Shown piece after piece: positions 7,614 through 16,627 of a stretch of 36,315 bases of DNA (the first letter of the stretch is position 1; the number at the start of each line of letters is the position of its first letter). The stretch comes from an uncultured Eubacteriales bacterium. Lineage in GTDB: Bacteria; Bacillota; Clostridia; Saccharofermentanales; UBA5734. The notes under the pieces were generated by a model that saw only the letters and a program-made list of their open reading frames with translations, ran no database searches and had not been told where the DNA came from. The stretch covers positions 1-36,315 of the forward strand of contig CAIXGU010000009.1 of assembly GCA_903919045.1 (NCBI GenBank), in the 5' to 3' direction. The position numbers and the translations under genes are program-made.

Positions 7614-7649
7614 CTCCTCCGGCGCCGCGGGAACTCCTCCGGCGCCGCG
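7614..7649 (+). repeat. 16-bp direct repeat in the Nudix/DUF4015 intergenic region
   Basis: The sequence CTCCTCCGGCGCCGCG occurs at 7614-7629 and again at 7634-7649 (20-bp period). It contains the palindrome CGGCGCCG. It lies between the two divergent promoters; function unknown. Confidence 0.6.
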
Positions 7650-7699
7650 CGCGGCGCCCTCCGCGGAGCCTCCCGCGGACCCGGGCCGTCCGGCGAGGG

Positions 7700-7728
7700 T
7701 TGAGCCGGGGCGCGATTTCCGTTAGGAT
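7700..7728 (+). promoter_or_regulatory. Promoter of the DUF4015 glycoside hydrolase gene
   Basis: TTGAGC (7700-7705), 17-base spacer, TAGGAT (7723-7728); four of six in each hexamer. The leader would be about 40 bases with AAGGAGG at 7762-7768. Confidence 0.45.
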
Positions 7729-7773
7729 GGCGTTGATGCGCGGAGCCGGGCCGGTTCCGCGAAGGAGGCTTCC

Positions 7774-9153
7774 ATGGATTCATCTCTGCGGCGCGCCGGA
7801 TCCCGGGGCGGTCGCCGGCGCTCCCCCTTCCTCGTGGTCCTGCTCTGCGTCGCCGTCGTCGCCGGCCTGGGAGGCTTCTCCCTCGGGTACTTCGACCTGG
7901 CCCCGACGCCCGGACCGACGGGCACGCCCGCGCCCACCGCGACGCCGACCCTCGACCCCGACCAGCCCACCCCGACGCCTAAGCCGACGGCGACCCCGAC
8001 GGTCGAGCCGACCCCGACCCCCGGCACCTACCCGACGCCGGACTTCTCGCAGAACCTCTCGGATCCGGCGGCGTTCTTCGGACCGCTGCCGACGGTCTCC
8101 GACCCGAAGCCCGCGCCGCACGTCAAGGTCCGCGCGCTCTACGTCGCCGGCGGCGTGAACATGTCGGCGAACCTCTCCCTGATCGAGAAGTCCGAGGACC
8201 TGAACACCGTCGTGGTCGACCTCAAGGAGTCCGACGGCGTCTACTTCGAGACGCAGAACGCGCTCGCGAAGGAGATCAAGGCCGTGAAGGGCGGACTGAC
8301 GCTGAAGTCGTTCGCCGCGAACTGCCACGCGCGGGGCGTCCGGGTGATCGGCCGCATCGTCGTCTTCAAGGACCCGATCCTCGCGGCGGCGCGTCCCGAC
8401 TGGTGCCTCAAGGATCAGTCCGGGAACGTGCTGAAGTTCACGAACGAGGGCGGGAACCCCTTCGTCAGCCCCTACCGCCAGGAGGTCTGGGACTACAACA
8501 TCGCCCTCGCCCAGGAGGCGATCGGCCTCGGCGTCGATGAGATCCAGTTCGACTACATCCGCTTCCCGACCGGTCCCACGAAGTCCGGCGCCGCCGTGTA
8601 CGTCGGCCCGTCGGGGATGGTCCCGACCCGCATCCAAGCGATCAACCGCTTCCTGGCGAAGGCGCGCATCCTGATCCAGGACAAGTACGGCGTGCCGTTC
8701 GGCGGGGACGTGTTCGGCATCATCCTGTCGAGCAAGACGGACAGCAAGAACCTCGGACAGGACTGGGCGACGATCGGCGTCGTGCCGGGGCTCGACAACC
8801 TCTGCCCGATGATCTACCCCTCGCACTACGCGAACAGCTCGACGACGCACTACTCCGGCAACGGGACGGGCACGTACCTGAACGGCACGCTCTACAAGAA
8901 GCCCGACCTCGAGCCGTACGGCGTCATGTACAACGCCCTGCTCCTCGGCAAGCCCGCGACGCAGCAGGCGGGCTTCTCGGCCGTGCGACCGTACCTGCAG
9001 GCCTTCACGGCGAGCTACCTGCCCTCCGGGTACTACCAGGACTACAAGGCGGAGCAGGTCGCGGCGCAGATCAAGGCGATCCGCGACGCCGGCTTCGACG
9101 AGTACATCTGCTGGAACTCGAAGGGGATCTACCCCGCCTCCGCCTTCCAATAG
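7774..9153 (+). CDS. Membrane-anchored putative glycoside hydrolase (DUF4015)
   Basis: 459 residues. A basic N-terminus and one membrane segment (about 19-40) are followed by a Thr/Pro linker (about 43-90), typical of an extracellular protein tethered to the membrane. The rest is a DUF4015 TIM-barrel-like domain: RALYVAGG, VVVDLKESDG, RGVRVIGRIVVFKDP and DEIQFDYIRFP are family motifs, the last at a strand end where acidic catalytic residues are expected. The substrate is not known for the family; a cell-wall or exopolysaccharide role is plausible. The ATG has AAGGAGG 5 bases upstream. It is monocistronic, ending at a 14-bp terminator hairpin. Confidence 0.87.
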   Translation: MDSSLRRAGSRGGRRRSPFLVVLLCVAVVAGLGGFSLGYFDLAPTPGPTGTPAPTATPTLDPDQPTPTPKPTATPTVEPTPTPGTYPTPDFSQNLSDPAAFFGPLPTVSDPKPAPHVKVRALYVAGGVNMSANLSLIEKSEDLNTVVVDLKESDGVYFETQNALAKEIKAVKGGLTLKSFAANCHARGVRVIGRIVVFKDPILAAARPDWCLKDQSGNVLKFTNEGGNPFVSPYRQEVWDYNIALAQEAIGLGVDEIQFDYIRFPTGPTKSGAAVYVGPSGMVPTRIQAINRFLAKARILIQDKYGVPFGGDVFGIILSSKTDSKNLGQDWATIGVVPGLDNLCPMIYPSHYANSSTTHYSGNGTGTYLNGTLYKKPDLEPYGVMYNALLLGKPATQQAGFSAVRPYLQAFTASYLPSGYYQDYKAEQVAAQIKAIRDAGFDEYICWNSKGIYPASAFQ

Positions 9154-9176
9154 GCGCCGCGTTCGCCTGGCAACGG

Positions 9177-9213
9177 AGAAGGCCCTGCGGAGGAGGATGC
9201 CGCAGGGCCTTCT
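9177..9213. terminator. Strong hairpin terminator between convergent genes
   Basis: Perfect 14-bp stem (9177-9190 with 9200-9213) and 9-base loop, followed on the plus strand by TTGTGT. It lies 23 bases after the DUF4015 stop and can serve the convergent SHOCT gene from the other side. Confidence 0.8.
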
Positions 9214-9275
9214 TGTGTCGGGGGATGGGGCGCCCCGCCCGCTGCCAGACGAGCGGGGGCCCCGGGGGTGGCTTC

Positions 9276-9581
9276 TCAGGGGGCGAGGATCCGATCCTTC
9301 ATCTTCCGGTAGGTCTCGTCGTCGACTTCGCCCTTCGCGTAGCGCTCGTTCAGGATGCGCAGGGCGCTCTCGGCGCCGGGCGGCGGGGGCGGAGGCGGGG
9401 GCGCGCCGGCCCCCTGGGGACCGGGTCCCGGCTTCCTGGGCCGGAGGGCGCGGACGATCAGGACCACGGCCAGCGCGATCAGCGCCAGGACGAACAGGAC
9501 CTCGAGTCCGAATCTCACGTACATGATCCAGCCGAGGTTCCGCACCTCGCGGATTCCGTCCAGGTATCTCAGCATGAACAT
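9276..9581 (-). CDS. Small membrane protein with C-terminal SHOCT domain
   Basis: 101 residues. A membrane helix at about 23-45 is followed by a Pro/Gly-rich linker with an eight-proline run, then a SHOCT motif (ALRILNERYAKGEVDDETY) at the C-terminus. SHOCT domains are short oligomerisation helices found at the ends of many bacterial membrane proteins; no enzymatic role is implied. The ATG at 9581 (MFML) is chosen because GAAGG lies upstream; ATG 9575 is possible. A TGGTATGCT extended -10 lies in the 112 bases between it and the serS terminator. Confidence 0.75.
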   Translation of the reverse strand: MFMLRYLDGIREVRNLGWIMYVRFGLEVLFVLALIALAVVLIVRALRPRKPGPGPQGAGAPPPPPPPPGAESALRILNERYAKGEVDDETYRKMKDRILAP

Positions 9582-9693
9582 CGGAGCGACCTTCTTTCCG
9601 TGGGGTCGGGATCCTTCCCGTGTCCTCCACGACCTGAGCATACCAGCGGATGGTGTCGGAAATCCGCAGGCCCTGTGAAGAAACGGTGAACGA

Positions 9694-9726
9694 ACGGGAG
9701 GGACGCGGAAACCGCGCCCCTCCCGT
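9694..9726 (-). terminator. serS terminator hairpin
   Basis: 15-bp stem with one A-C mismatch and a 3-base loop, 24 bases after the serS stop. On the minus strand it is followed by the moderately T-rich TCGTTCACCGTTTC. Confidence 0.65.
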
Positions 9727-9750
9727 GCCGTCGTGCGTCCGCGGCGCCGC

Positions 9751-11040
9751 TCAGCGCGGGCGCAGGCGCTCCTGGCCGCCCATCCACTTCCGCAGGACCT
9801 CGGGGATGACGACGCTGCCGTCGGCCTGCTGGAACTGCTCGACGATCGCCGGGAGGATCCGGCTCGTGGCGAGGCCGGACGCGTTGAGCGTATGCAGGAA
9901 TTCGGGCTTGCCCGTCTCCCTGCGGCGGAAGCGCAGGGATCCGCGGCGCGCCTGGTAGTCGCCGGCGTTGGAGGCCGAGCTGACCTCCTTGTAGTCATCC
10001 ATAGACGGAATCCAGACCTCGATGTCGTAGGTCTTGCGCATCGCGTCGCTGCAGTCGCCGGCGGCGAGCTTGCTGACGCGGTGGTGCAGCCCGAGCCCCT
10101 GCATCAGGCGCTCGGCCTTGCCGACGAGCTCCTCGAGGGCGGCGTCGGAGTCCTCGGGGCGCGTGTACTGGAACATCTCGATCTTGTTGAACTGGTGCCC
10201 GCGGACCATCCCGCGCTCCTCGGCGCGGTAGCTCCCGGCCTCCTTGCGGTAGCAGGGCGTGTACGCGAAGTACCGGAGGGGCAGCAAAATCTCGTCGAGG
10301 ATCTCGTCGCGGTGCAGGTTCACGAGCGCGGTCTCGGCGGTCGGGAGGATGAACCGGAGCGCGCCGCCCTCGGCGTCCTCGCCGCGCAGCTGGAACACGT
10401 CGTCCTTGAACTTCGGGAACTGGCCGGCCGTGTAGCCGCAGGCCTCGGTGAGGATGTGCGGCGGCAGCAGGAACTCGTATCCGTCCTTCAGGTGCTCCTC
10501 CATGAAGTAGCTGAGGAGCGCCCACTCGATGCGGGCGCCGTCGCCCCGGTAGATCCAGAAGCCGCTGCCGCCGAGCTTGGCCCCGCGGGCGTAGTCGATG
10601 ATCCCGAGGGACTCGACGAGATCGACGTGGTGCTTCGGAGCGAACCCGAACGCGGGCTTCTCCCCCCAGCTCCGGACCACGCGGTTGTTCTCCTTGCCGC
10701 CGGCGACGACGTCGTCCGCGGGCAGGTTCGGCAGCCGGTCGAGGAAGTCCTTCTGCTCGGTGTCCATCCGCGCGACCGCGGCGTCCTTCTCGGCGATTCC
10801 GTCGGACAGGCGCTTCATCGCCGCCAGGGTCTCCGTCACGTCCTGCCCGGCCTTCTTCCGCTTCGGGATCTCCGCGGAGACGCGGTTCTTCTCCGCCTTG
10901 AGGCTCTCGACCTCGAAGATCGCCTCGCGGCGGAGGCGGTCCTTCTCGAGGAACGGGCCGAAGTCGACGGCGTGCCCCTTGCGGGCGAGCGCCTCCGTGA
11001 CATAGGCGGTCTGCGTGCGGATCAGCTGGAGGTCGAGCAT
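9751..11040 (-). CDS. serS: Seryl-tRNA synthetase
   Basis: 429 residues, normal for bacterial SerRS, a class II synthetase charging tRNA-Ser in the cytosol. The N-terminal coiled-coil tRNA-binding arm spans about 30-105 (FLEKDRLRREAIFEVESLKAEKN). Class II motif 2 is seen in YTPCYRKEAGSYRAEERGM followed by RGHQFNKIEMF. Motif 3 is GLATSRILPAIVEQFQ, followed by VIPEVLRKWMGG at the C-terminus. The ATG at 11040 is set by homology and AAGGAG 6 bases upstream. No T-box leader fits in the 74 bases between it and the preceding gene, so it may be read through from the zinc-ribbon gene. Confidence 0.97.
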   Translation of the reverse strand: MLDLQLIRTQTAYVTEALARKGHAVDFGPFLEKDRLRREAIFEVESLKAEKNRVSAEIPKRKKAGQDVTETLAAMKRLSDGIAEKDAAVARMDTEQKDFLDRLPNLPADDVVAGGKENNRVVRSWGEKPAFGFAPKHHVDLVESLGIIDYARGAKLGGSGFWIYRGDGARIEWALLSYFMEEHLKDGYEFLLPPHILTEACGYTAGQFPKFKDDVFQLRGEDAEGGALRFILPTAETALVNLHRDEILDEILLPLRYFAYTPCYRKEAGSYRAEERGMVRGHQFNKIEMFQYTRPEDSDAALEELVGKAERLMQGLGLHHRVSKLAAGDCSDAMRKTYDIEVWIPSMDDYKEVSSASNAGDYQARRGSLRFRRRETGKPEFLHTLNASGLATSRILPAIVEQFQQADGSVVIPEVLRKWMGGQERLRPR

Positions 11041-11114
11041 GCGGGTCTCCTTCCTCGTTCGAGGCGCGGCGGCGGGACGACGGTCGGGACGGGCCGGGCG
11101 GCGGTCGGGCGGGG

Positions 11115-11903
11115 TCAGCCGAGCGGCAGGGCCAGGAGCCCGGCGAACCAGCCGGCGACGGCCTGCACGACGGCCTGCAGGATCAGGACGAGGACGCCCG
11201 CGCCGGCCGTGCGTCCGTCGCGCGGGCTCTCGGAGACGGCCCGGCAGGCGAAGAGCGCGAGGAGGACCGCGGCGTAGCGGAGCGGTTCGGCGACCACGTA
11301 GCCGTAATAGTTCAGGACCATCGCGGCGGTCCCGATGGGATTCAGCAGCTGCAGGGCGACTGCGACCGGAATGTAGACCGTGAGCGCGACGGCGTAGGGA
11401 ATCGAGGCGGCGCCGTAGGCGGCGAGCGCGCGACCGGACGACGAGGGACGGCCGGAGGGGCCCTTCCGGGCGACCGCCGCGAAGACCGGCACGGCGACGA
11501 AGAAGGCGAGCAGGGTCGGCACCGGGGCGAGCGCGCCGCGGGCGAGCGCCGGCAGAATGGCCTGGATGCCCTGGTTGTCCCGGAACATCGCGGTCAGGTC
11601 GGCGAGGAACGAGGACAGGAACATCGCGAGGACGATCCACAGGAGCGCGAGCCAGGCGTAGCGCAGCTTCCGGTCGACCCAGACGTCGCGCAGCGCGGCC
11701 GCGGGATCGGACAGGAAGTCCTTCGCGAAGGACGTGCGCGGGGCGGCGGGAGCGGCAGCGGGGGCTTCGGCGGCGGTCGGGGCGGCGGCCGCAGGGGACG
11801 CGGGGGCTTCCGGCGCGGAGGGCGCCGGGGCGGCGGCCTTCGCGCAATCGTCGCAGAGGGGACCCGGATCGGCCGGCTTTCCGCAGTTCGAGCAGAACGG
11901 CAT
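11115..11903 (-). CDS. Zinc-ribbon multi-pass membrane protein (Yip1-like)
   Basis: 262 residues. An N-terminal zinc ribbon (C4, C7, C17, C20) is followed by an Ala/Pro-rich linker to about residue 55. About five to six hydrophobic segments follow from roughly 80 to the end, an arrangement common in Bacillota proteins annotated as zinc-ribbon YIP1-family. Function is not known. The ATG at 11903 has AAGGAGG 8 bases upstream; an upstream in-frame extension lacks a ribosome site. serS follows after 74 bases. The extended -10 of this gene overlaps the stop codon of the M29 aminopeptidase gene. Confidence 0.7.
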   Translation of the reverse strand: MPFCSNCGKPADPGPLCDDCAKAAAPAPSAPEAPASPAAAAPTAAEAPAAAPAAPRTSFAKDFLSDPAAALRDVWVDRKLRYAWLALLWIVLAMFLSSFLADLTAMFRDNQGIQAILPALARGALAPVPTLLAFFVAVPVFAAVARKGPSGRPSSSGRALAAYGAASIPYAVALTVYIPVAVALQLLNPIGTAAMVLNYYGYVVAEPLRYAAVLLALFACRAVSESPRDGRTAGAGVLVLILQAVVQAVAGWFAGLLALPLG

Positions 11904-11964
11904 GGCGTTCGCCTCCTTCAGCGACCGAGGCGGGCGCGGAGCGGCCGTCCCGTCGGTCGAACCC

Positions 11965-11973
11965 AGTATATCA
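11965..11973 (-). promoter_or_regulatory. Extended -10 of the zinc-ribbon gene
   Basis: Minus strand TGA-TATACT; its TGA is also the stop codon of the upstream aminopeptidase gene. The leader would be about 55 bases. Confidence 0.45.
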
Positions 11974-13125
11974 CGGCCCCTGCCGGCCCTCGGCGAGGAA
12001 GACATCGGGGTTCAGGCCGTCGAGGCCCGGCGCGACGAAGCGCCCGTCCTTCCGGATCATCCTGCCGTCGAAGAGGATCTCGCCGCCGCCGTGCTCGGGG
12101 CGCTGGATGCAGACGAGGTCCCAATGGATGCTCGAGCGGTTGCCGTTGAAGGCGCGCTCGTAGGCGGCGCCGGGCGTGAGGTGGAACGAGCCGGCGATCT
12201 TCTCGTCGAACAGCGTGCTGCCGAACGGCTCCAGGATGAGCGGGTTCGTGCCGAACGAGAACTCGCCGACGTACCGCGCGCCCTCGTCGGCGTCGAGGAT
12301 GCGGCGGAACGTCTCGGCGTCGCCGGTGCACGACGCGTCGACGATGCGGCCCTTCTCGAACCGGAACTCCACGTCGGAGAAATCGCGGCCCCAGTAGTTC
12401 GACGGCACGTTGTAGGCGACCGTGCCCTCGACGGAATCGCGCACGGGCGCGGTATAGACCTCGCCGTCCGGCAGGTTCCGCAGGCCGTGGCTGCAGACGA
12501 CGGGGATGCCCTTCACCGAGAACGACAGGTCGGTCCCGGGTCCGCGCACCTCGACGCGGTCGGCGGCCTCGAGGTAGGCGGCGAGCTTCTTCTCGGCCTC
12601 GTGGAGCCGCGCGTAGTCGATCGTGCAGACGTCCATCGCGTAATCGAAGAAGCGGTCGAAGCTCATCCCGGCCTTCTGCGCCTGGCCGCGCGTCGGCCAG
12701 TAGAAGAGCAGCCAGCGCCGCGCGTTGATGATGATGTCCTGCACCTCGCGCATCCCCGCGGCCAGCATCCGCGTCTTCGCGGGGTCGACGTCGGCGAGCT
12801 CGCGGTCGTTCTCGGGCGCCCGGATGGCCAGGTTCGCGGAGAGGTCCTCCCAGCGGCGCTTCTCCCAGGCCGCGCTCGCGGCGAGGAACGCTTCCGACTT
12901 CCCGCCGTCCTGCGGGTCGAGACGGTCGGCCGCAAGACGCCGGAGCTCCTCGTCCTCGAGCTTCACCGAGGCGAACGCCCCGATCCGAGCGGCCTCCTCG
13001 AGCAGCGCCTTCACGAGCGGCTTCGCCGCGGCCGCGGCGTCGATCTGGAAATAGGCGCCCGGCTTCACGTCGAGGGAATGGGTCAGCATCAGGCGGGCGA
13101 GGCGGTCCAGTCGTGCGTCCTTCAT
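11971..13125 (-). CDS. M29 family aminopeptidase (AmpS/PepS-like)
   Basis: 384 residues, the usual length of M29 dinuclear-metal aminopeptidases, which release N-terminal residues from peptides in the cytosol. Expected ligands are visible: Glu in FRFEKGRIVD, Glu in GEFSFGTNP, His and Tyr in GSFHLTPGAAYERAF, and His plus Asp in SIHWDLVC. The start ATG overlaps the stop of the preceding acetyltransferase gene as ATGA and has AAGGAGGAAGGA upstream. It is the last gene of the four-gene Crp-led operon. Cleaving peptides or acetylated peptides alongside the acetyltransferase is conceivable but unproven. Confidence 0.93.
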   Translation of the reverse strand: MKDARLDRLARLMLTHSLDVKPGAYFQIDAAAAAKPLVKALLEEAARIGAFASVKLEDEELRRLAADRLDPQDGGKSEAFLAASAAWEKRRWEDLSANLAIRAPENDRELADVDPAKTRMLAAGMREVQDIIINARRWLLFYWPTRGQAQKAGMSFDRFFDYAMDVCTIDYARLHEAEKKLAAYLEAADRVEVRGPGTDLSFSVKGIPVVCSHGLRNLPDGEVYTAPVRDSVEGTVAYNVPSNYWGRDFSDVEFRFEKGRIVDASCTGDAETFRRILDADEGARYVGEFSFGTNPLILEPFGSTLFDEKIAGSFHLTPGAAYERAFNGNRSSIHWDLVCIQRPEHGGGEILFDGRMIRKDGRFVAPGLDGLNPDVFLAEGRQGP

Positions 13126-15590
13126 GTCGTTCCTTCCTCCTTGGCGGGGGTTCCCATGACCCAGGTCCCGGTCTCCGCGAAGCCGATGCGGCGGTAGATC
13201 GCACCGGCGGCCGGGTTGTCGTAGAACAGGCACAGGCGCTTGCGACCGCCCGAGAGCACGTCGCGGCACAGGCCCGCGACCAGGTGCGTGGCGAGGCCCT
13301 GCCGTCGGAAGGCGGGGTCGGTCGCGACGCCGACGACCATGGCGGATTCCGTGTTCTCGGCGGTGGTCGCGGCGGCGGCCACGATGCGCCCTTCGCGGCG
13401 GACGAAGCAATAGCGGCCCTTCTCCTCGGAGATCGTGCGGGCCATCGACGCGCGCTCGGCGTCGCGCCGGTTCCGCGTGCCGAACTCGTCGATGCGGCAG
13501 TACAGGTCGACGAGCTCCTCCACGTCCTCCAGCGTGGCGCGCGCCACGTCGTCGGCGACGTGCGGCCCGCCCGGGTCGCGCACCGCCTCGAGGCGCGACA
13601 GGAAGGTCTCGCGGAAGCGGAAGCCCGTCGGCAGGCCCGGCTTGAGGCGCTCGATCACCTCGCGCTTCCCCGAGACGGAGTTCTCCGGCTGCTTGCGGAT
13701 CGTCCGCAGCAGCGGCTCCGGATCGAAGTCGGCGTACCGGCTGTAGGGGATGAAGTGGTCGTTGTAGCGGAGCAGGACGGAATCGACGCGGCCGTCGCGC
13801 TCGTACGCGAAGAGGTCCTGGAACGGCCGGTCGAAGCCGTACCCCTCGAGGTCCCCGAGGAGGAAGAGATTGACGTCGGGCTCGTCCGAGAGGTAGTCCA
13901 CGAGCCAGCCGCGGTCGGCCTCCCCGAGTCGCCGCAGGTCGTGCGCGCGGAAGAAGGCCTCGGCGGCGTCGACGGCGTCGCGCACCCGGAAGAGGCGCGC
14001 GTCCGCGAGGCCGACCTTCCCGTGCGCGACCCGGTCCGTCGCGTCGAAGGCGGCGACGGCTTCCGGAAAATCGTCGCTGTCCATCTTCATCTCCGGGAAC
14101 ACCGCCCAGCGGTGGCCTCCTTCGACCTCCGGATCGAGGACCGGGCCGCCCTGTTCGGTCCAGCCGCGGCATCCGGAGCGGGTCTCGGCGTAGTGGATCT
14201 CCGTGCAGCGGTCATAGCCGACGCCGAGGAGCAGGCAACGGGCGTCCTCGTGGTAGAGGGCGGCGCAGGGCGTCCCTTCGCCGAACCCGAACGCCAGCGG
14301 CTGGTCGAAGACGAGGCGGTCCGCCCTCGGCCCGAGCGCCGCGAACGAGACGTGGGGGTGGTTGCCGCGCCGGATCCCGGGCCAGGTGCGGAAGGCCTCC
14401 GCGACGGCGCCGATCCCGCGCGTGGGCGTGACCGCGGGGTCGTAGCCCGGCATTTCGCGGCGGATCTCGTCCCACCATGCGCGCGGGACCGGCGGGTGCC
14501 GCCAGTGAGAGGGCTCGGTGGCGCCGCCGGTCTGCGAGGGCATGACGAGCGTGCCCTCCAGCCCGACGGCCGCGAGCAGCCCCTGGACGACGGCCTGGGC
14601 GCCGCCGCAGACCCAGCCCATCCGGCTCATCGCGACGTGCGCGACGACCGTGTCGCCCCGCCGGATCCCGAGCCGTGCGAGGTCGTCGGCGATCCGGCGC
14701 GCCGTGACGAGCGCACCGCGCGCGACGGCGTCGCCTTCGTTCCCGGACTTCTCCGGCGTCGTCGCGAGGCCCGGTCCCTGCAGGCCGCCCTCGGCGGGCG
14801 CGAGCGCCTTCTCGTACCAGCGCGCGAACAGGCGGTCGCGGCGGTAGCCGGCGGCGCGGTAGAGTGCGGACGCGGCGCGGTTCGCGGTCGCGACGGTCAG
14901 CGTGAGCGAGCGGGCGCCGCGGCTCCGGGCGATCCCTTCGGCGGCGGCGAGCGCCGCGCGGCCGAGGCCCTTCCCGCGGAAGTCCGGAAGGAGTCCGATC
15001 GCGTCGAGATGCGCCTCCGAACCGGGCGGAAGGACGGAGGCGGGCGGGAACGCGAGCAGGCACACGCCGGCCGTCCGGCCGCCCGTTCGAAGCAGGAAGG
15101 CCGTCCGCCCGCCTTCGCTCCGCCATTCCCGGGCCTCCTCGAGCGGCATCGCCCCGGCGTTCGGGGTCTCGGCGAAGGCGAGGTCGTGCACGCGCACGAA
15201 CTCCGCTTCGTCGGCTTCGGACAGCGGCTCCAGGACCAGCGCGGCCTCGGCGGGCGCAGCTGGGGACGCGGCGTCGCAGGGCGCTGCGCCCTCCCCTGCC
15301 TCGCCCGCTTCCGGCAGCTCCTTGCGCAGGAACTCCATGTCGTACGCGAAGCTCCAGCCGGCCGGAGTCTCCGAAGGCGGCAGGAGGTGCTCGCCGACGG
15401 CCCGGAAGCCGGCCTTGAGGACGCGGGCGCCCGCCGCTCGGGCCGCTTCCTCGCCCAGCGCGAGAAGCGCGGCGGTCTCCTCCGGCTTCCCGGAGAGCGC
15501 GGCCAGGTAGGCGATCCCGGTGCGCGCGACTTCCGCGAGGATCAGGGTCGCCGACCCGCCGGTCGGCAGCGCGAGGGTCCGTGGGTTCAT
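13122..15590 (-). CDS. Tripartite GNAT - AAC(3) - GNAT acetyltransferase fusion
   Basis: 822 residues in one uninterrupted frame. Residues about 1-263 form a GNAT domain; its acetyl-CoA loop is DAIGLLPDFRGKGLGRAAL (196-214). Residues about 290-553 are an aminoglycoside 3-N-acetyltransferase (AAC(3)/YokD) domain: VVAHVAMSRMGWVCGG, LVMPSQTG, TPTRGIGAVAEAFRTWPG, HPHVSFAALG and CLLLGVGYD. Residues about 555-816 form a second GNAT domain with VGVATDPAFRRQGLATHL (753-770). Chromosomal AAC(3)-like proteins do not always confer resistance, so the substrate is open. The ATG has AAGGAG 8 bases upstream. Both ends overlap neighbours by 4 bases (ATGA), in an operon led by a Crp-like regulator. A frame-fusing assembly error is possible but would need two coincidences. 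Confidence 0.85.
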   Translation of the reverse strand: MNPRTLALPTGGSATLILAEVARTGIAYLAALSGKPEETAALLALGEEAARAAGARVLKAGFRAVGEHLLPPSETPAGWSFAYDMEFLRKELPEAGEAGEGAAPCDAASPAAPAEAALVLEPLSEADEAEFVRVHDLAFAETPNAGAMPLEEAREWRSEGGRTAFLLRTGGRTAGVCLLAFPPASVLPPGSEAHLDAIGLLPDFRGKGLGRAALAAAEGIARSRGARSLTLTVATANRAASALYRAAGYRRDRLFARWYEKALAPAEGGLQGPGLATTPEKSGNEGDAVARGALVTARRIADDLARLGIRRGDTVVAHVAMSRMGWVCGGAQAVVQGLLAAVGLEGTLVMPSQTGGATEPSHWRHPPVPRAWWDEIRREMPGYDPAVTPTRGIGAVAEAFRTWPGIRRGNHPHVSFAALGPRADRLVFDQPLAFGFGEGTPCAALYHEDARCLLLGVGYDRCTEIHYAETRSGCRGWTEQGGPVLDPEVEGGHRWAVFPEMKMDSDDFPEAVAAFDATDRVAHGKVGLADARLFRVRDAVDAAEAFFRAHDLRRLGEADRGWLVDYLSDEPDVNLFLLGDLEGYGFDRPFQDLFAYERDGRVDSVLLRYNDHFIPYSRYADFDPEPLLRTIRKQPENSVSGKREVIERLKPGLPTGFRFRETFLSRLEAVRDPGGPHVADDVARATLEDVEELVDLYCRIDEFGTRNRRDAERASMARTISEEKGRYCFVRREGRIVAAAATTAENTESAMVVGVATDPAFRRQGLATHLVAGLCRDVLSGGRKRLCLFYDNPAAGAIYRRIGFAETGTWVMGTPAKEEGTT

Positions 15591-16627
15591 GGGGCGGCTC
15601 CTTCCTGGAGGCCTTCCTCGAACGCGTCGAGGAAGGCCGCGGGGTGCGATTGCATCGGGAGGTGTCCCGCGCCCGCGATGCGGTGCAGCGGGACGCCGAA
15701 CGTCTCCGCCAGGGACTCTCCGCTGGAGATCGGGATCCAGGCGTCCTCCGTGCCCCAGATCAGGGCGACGCGGACTCCGGTCGCGCGGAGGCGCTCTTCG
15801 AGGTCGGGCGGGACGCCGCCCGCGCCGCTCCGCGCGATCGCGAGCAGGGCGCGCGCCGTGCCGGGCACCCGCAGCGGCGCCGCGTAGGACGCGAGCTCCT
15901 CGTCCGTGGGCGCGCGGCCCATCGCGGAAGCCAGCATCCCGCGCACGCTCCCGGGGAAGCGCAGCAGCAGGTCGAGGACGTCCGCTGCGGCGCGGCCGGC
16001 CGGCGGGAACGACAGCGCGGTACCCAAGCCGCCCTGTGCGCCGGGCTTCCCGGACTCCGCCGCGTGCACCGCGCCGTCGACGAGCACGACGCGCTCGATC
16101 CGCTCCGCCTCCTGCAGGGCCATCCGCGAGACGATCGTCCCGCCCATCGAGTGCCCGGCGAGGATCCACGGGCCGTCGAAGACCGCTTGTTGGGCCGCGA
16201 GGATCTCCGTCAGGCGCCAGAGCGTCGCCGCGTTGCGGGCGTGCGAGTAGGTCGCCGCGTCGATCCGCTTGTCGCTGTACCCGAAGCCGGGCACGTCGGC
16301 CGCCGCGACGGCGAAGCCCGCCTCCGCGAGGGCCGGGGCGACGGCGTCCCAGTTCGCGCCGGACCCGCCGAAGCCGTGCACCAGCAGGATGCGTCCGCGG
16401 AGGGCCATCGAATAAAGCGTGCCGTCCGGCCCGCGGGTCTCCGGGAGATAGGTGCGCACGTAGACCGCTGTCCCGTCGACGTCGACGAGGCGCCCCCCGT
16501 CCGCCAGCGCGCCCGCCTTCTCCGGCGTGTACGCGGAGAGCGGGTACGCGTACGGCAGGACGAGCAGCGCGGCGAGCACGCCCGCGACCCAGGCGAGGAT
16601 CCGCAGCCCCTTTCCCTTCCGCTTCAT
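15587..16627 (-). CDS. Membrane-anchored alpha/beta hydrolase
   Basis: 346 residues. An N-terminal membrane anchor (about 9-30) is followed by an alpha/beta-hydrolase fold. Seen are the oxyanion region LLVHGFGGSGANWD, the nucleophile elbow GHSMGG (Ser), IWGTEDAWIP with the probable acid residue, and GAGHLPMQSHP with the catalytic His. The catalytic domain would therefore face outside. The substrate (ester, lactone, amide) cannot be told. The start ATG overlaps the Crp-like gene stop, and its own stop overlaps the acetyltransferase start, each as ATGA. Confidence 0.9.
   Translation of the reverse strand: MKRKGKGLRILAWVAGVLAALLVLPYAYPLSAYTPEKAGALADGGRLVDVDGTAVYVRTYLPETRGPDGTLYSMALRGRILLVHGFGGSGANWDAVAPALAEAGFAVAAADVPGFGYSDKRIDAATYSHARNAATLWRLTEILAAQQAVFDGPWILAGHSMGGTIVSRMALQEAERIERVVLVDGAVHAAESGKPGAQGGLGTALSFPPAGRAAADVLDLLLRFPGSVRGMLASAMGRAPTDEELASYAAPLRVPGTARALLAIARSGAGGVPPDLEERLRATGVRVALIWGTEDAWIPISSGESLAETFGVPLHRIAGAGHLPMQSHPAAFLDAFEEGLQEGAAP

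Noticed and set aside
11041-11114. T-box leader upstream of serS
   Set aside because: Only 74 bases separate serS from the preceding gene and no T-box bulge sequence or antiterminator structure is visible.
11971-14172. A longer aminopeptidase reading with about 350 extra N-terminal residues
   Set aside because: The extension is an out-of-frame reading of the acetyltransferase gene; the ATG at 13125 has a strong ribosome site and matches the M29 N-terminus.
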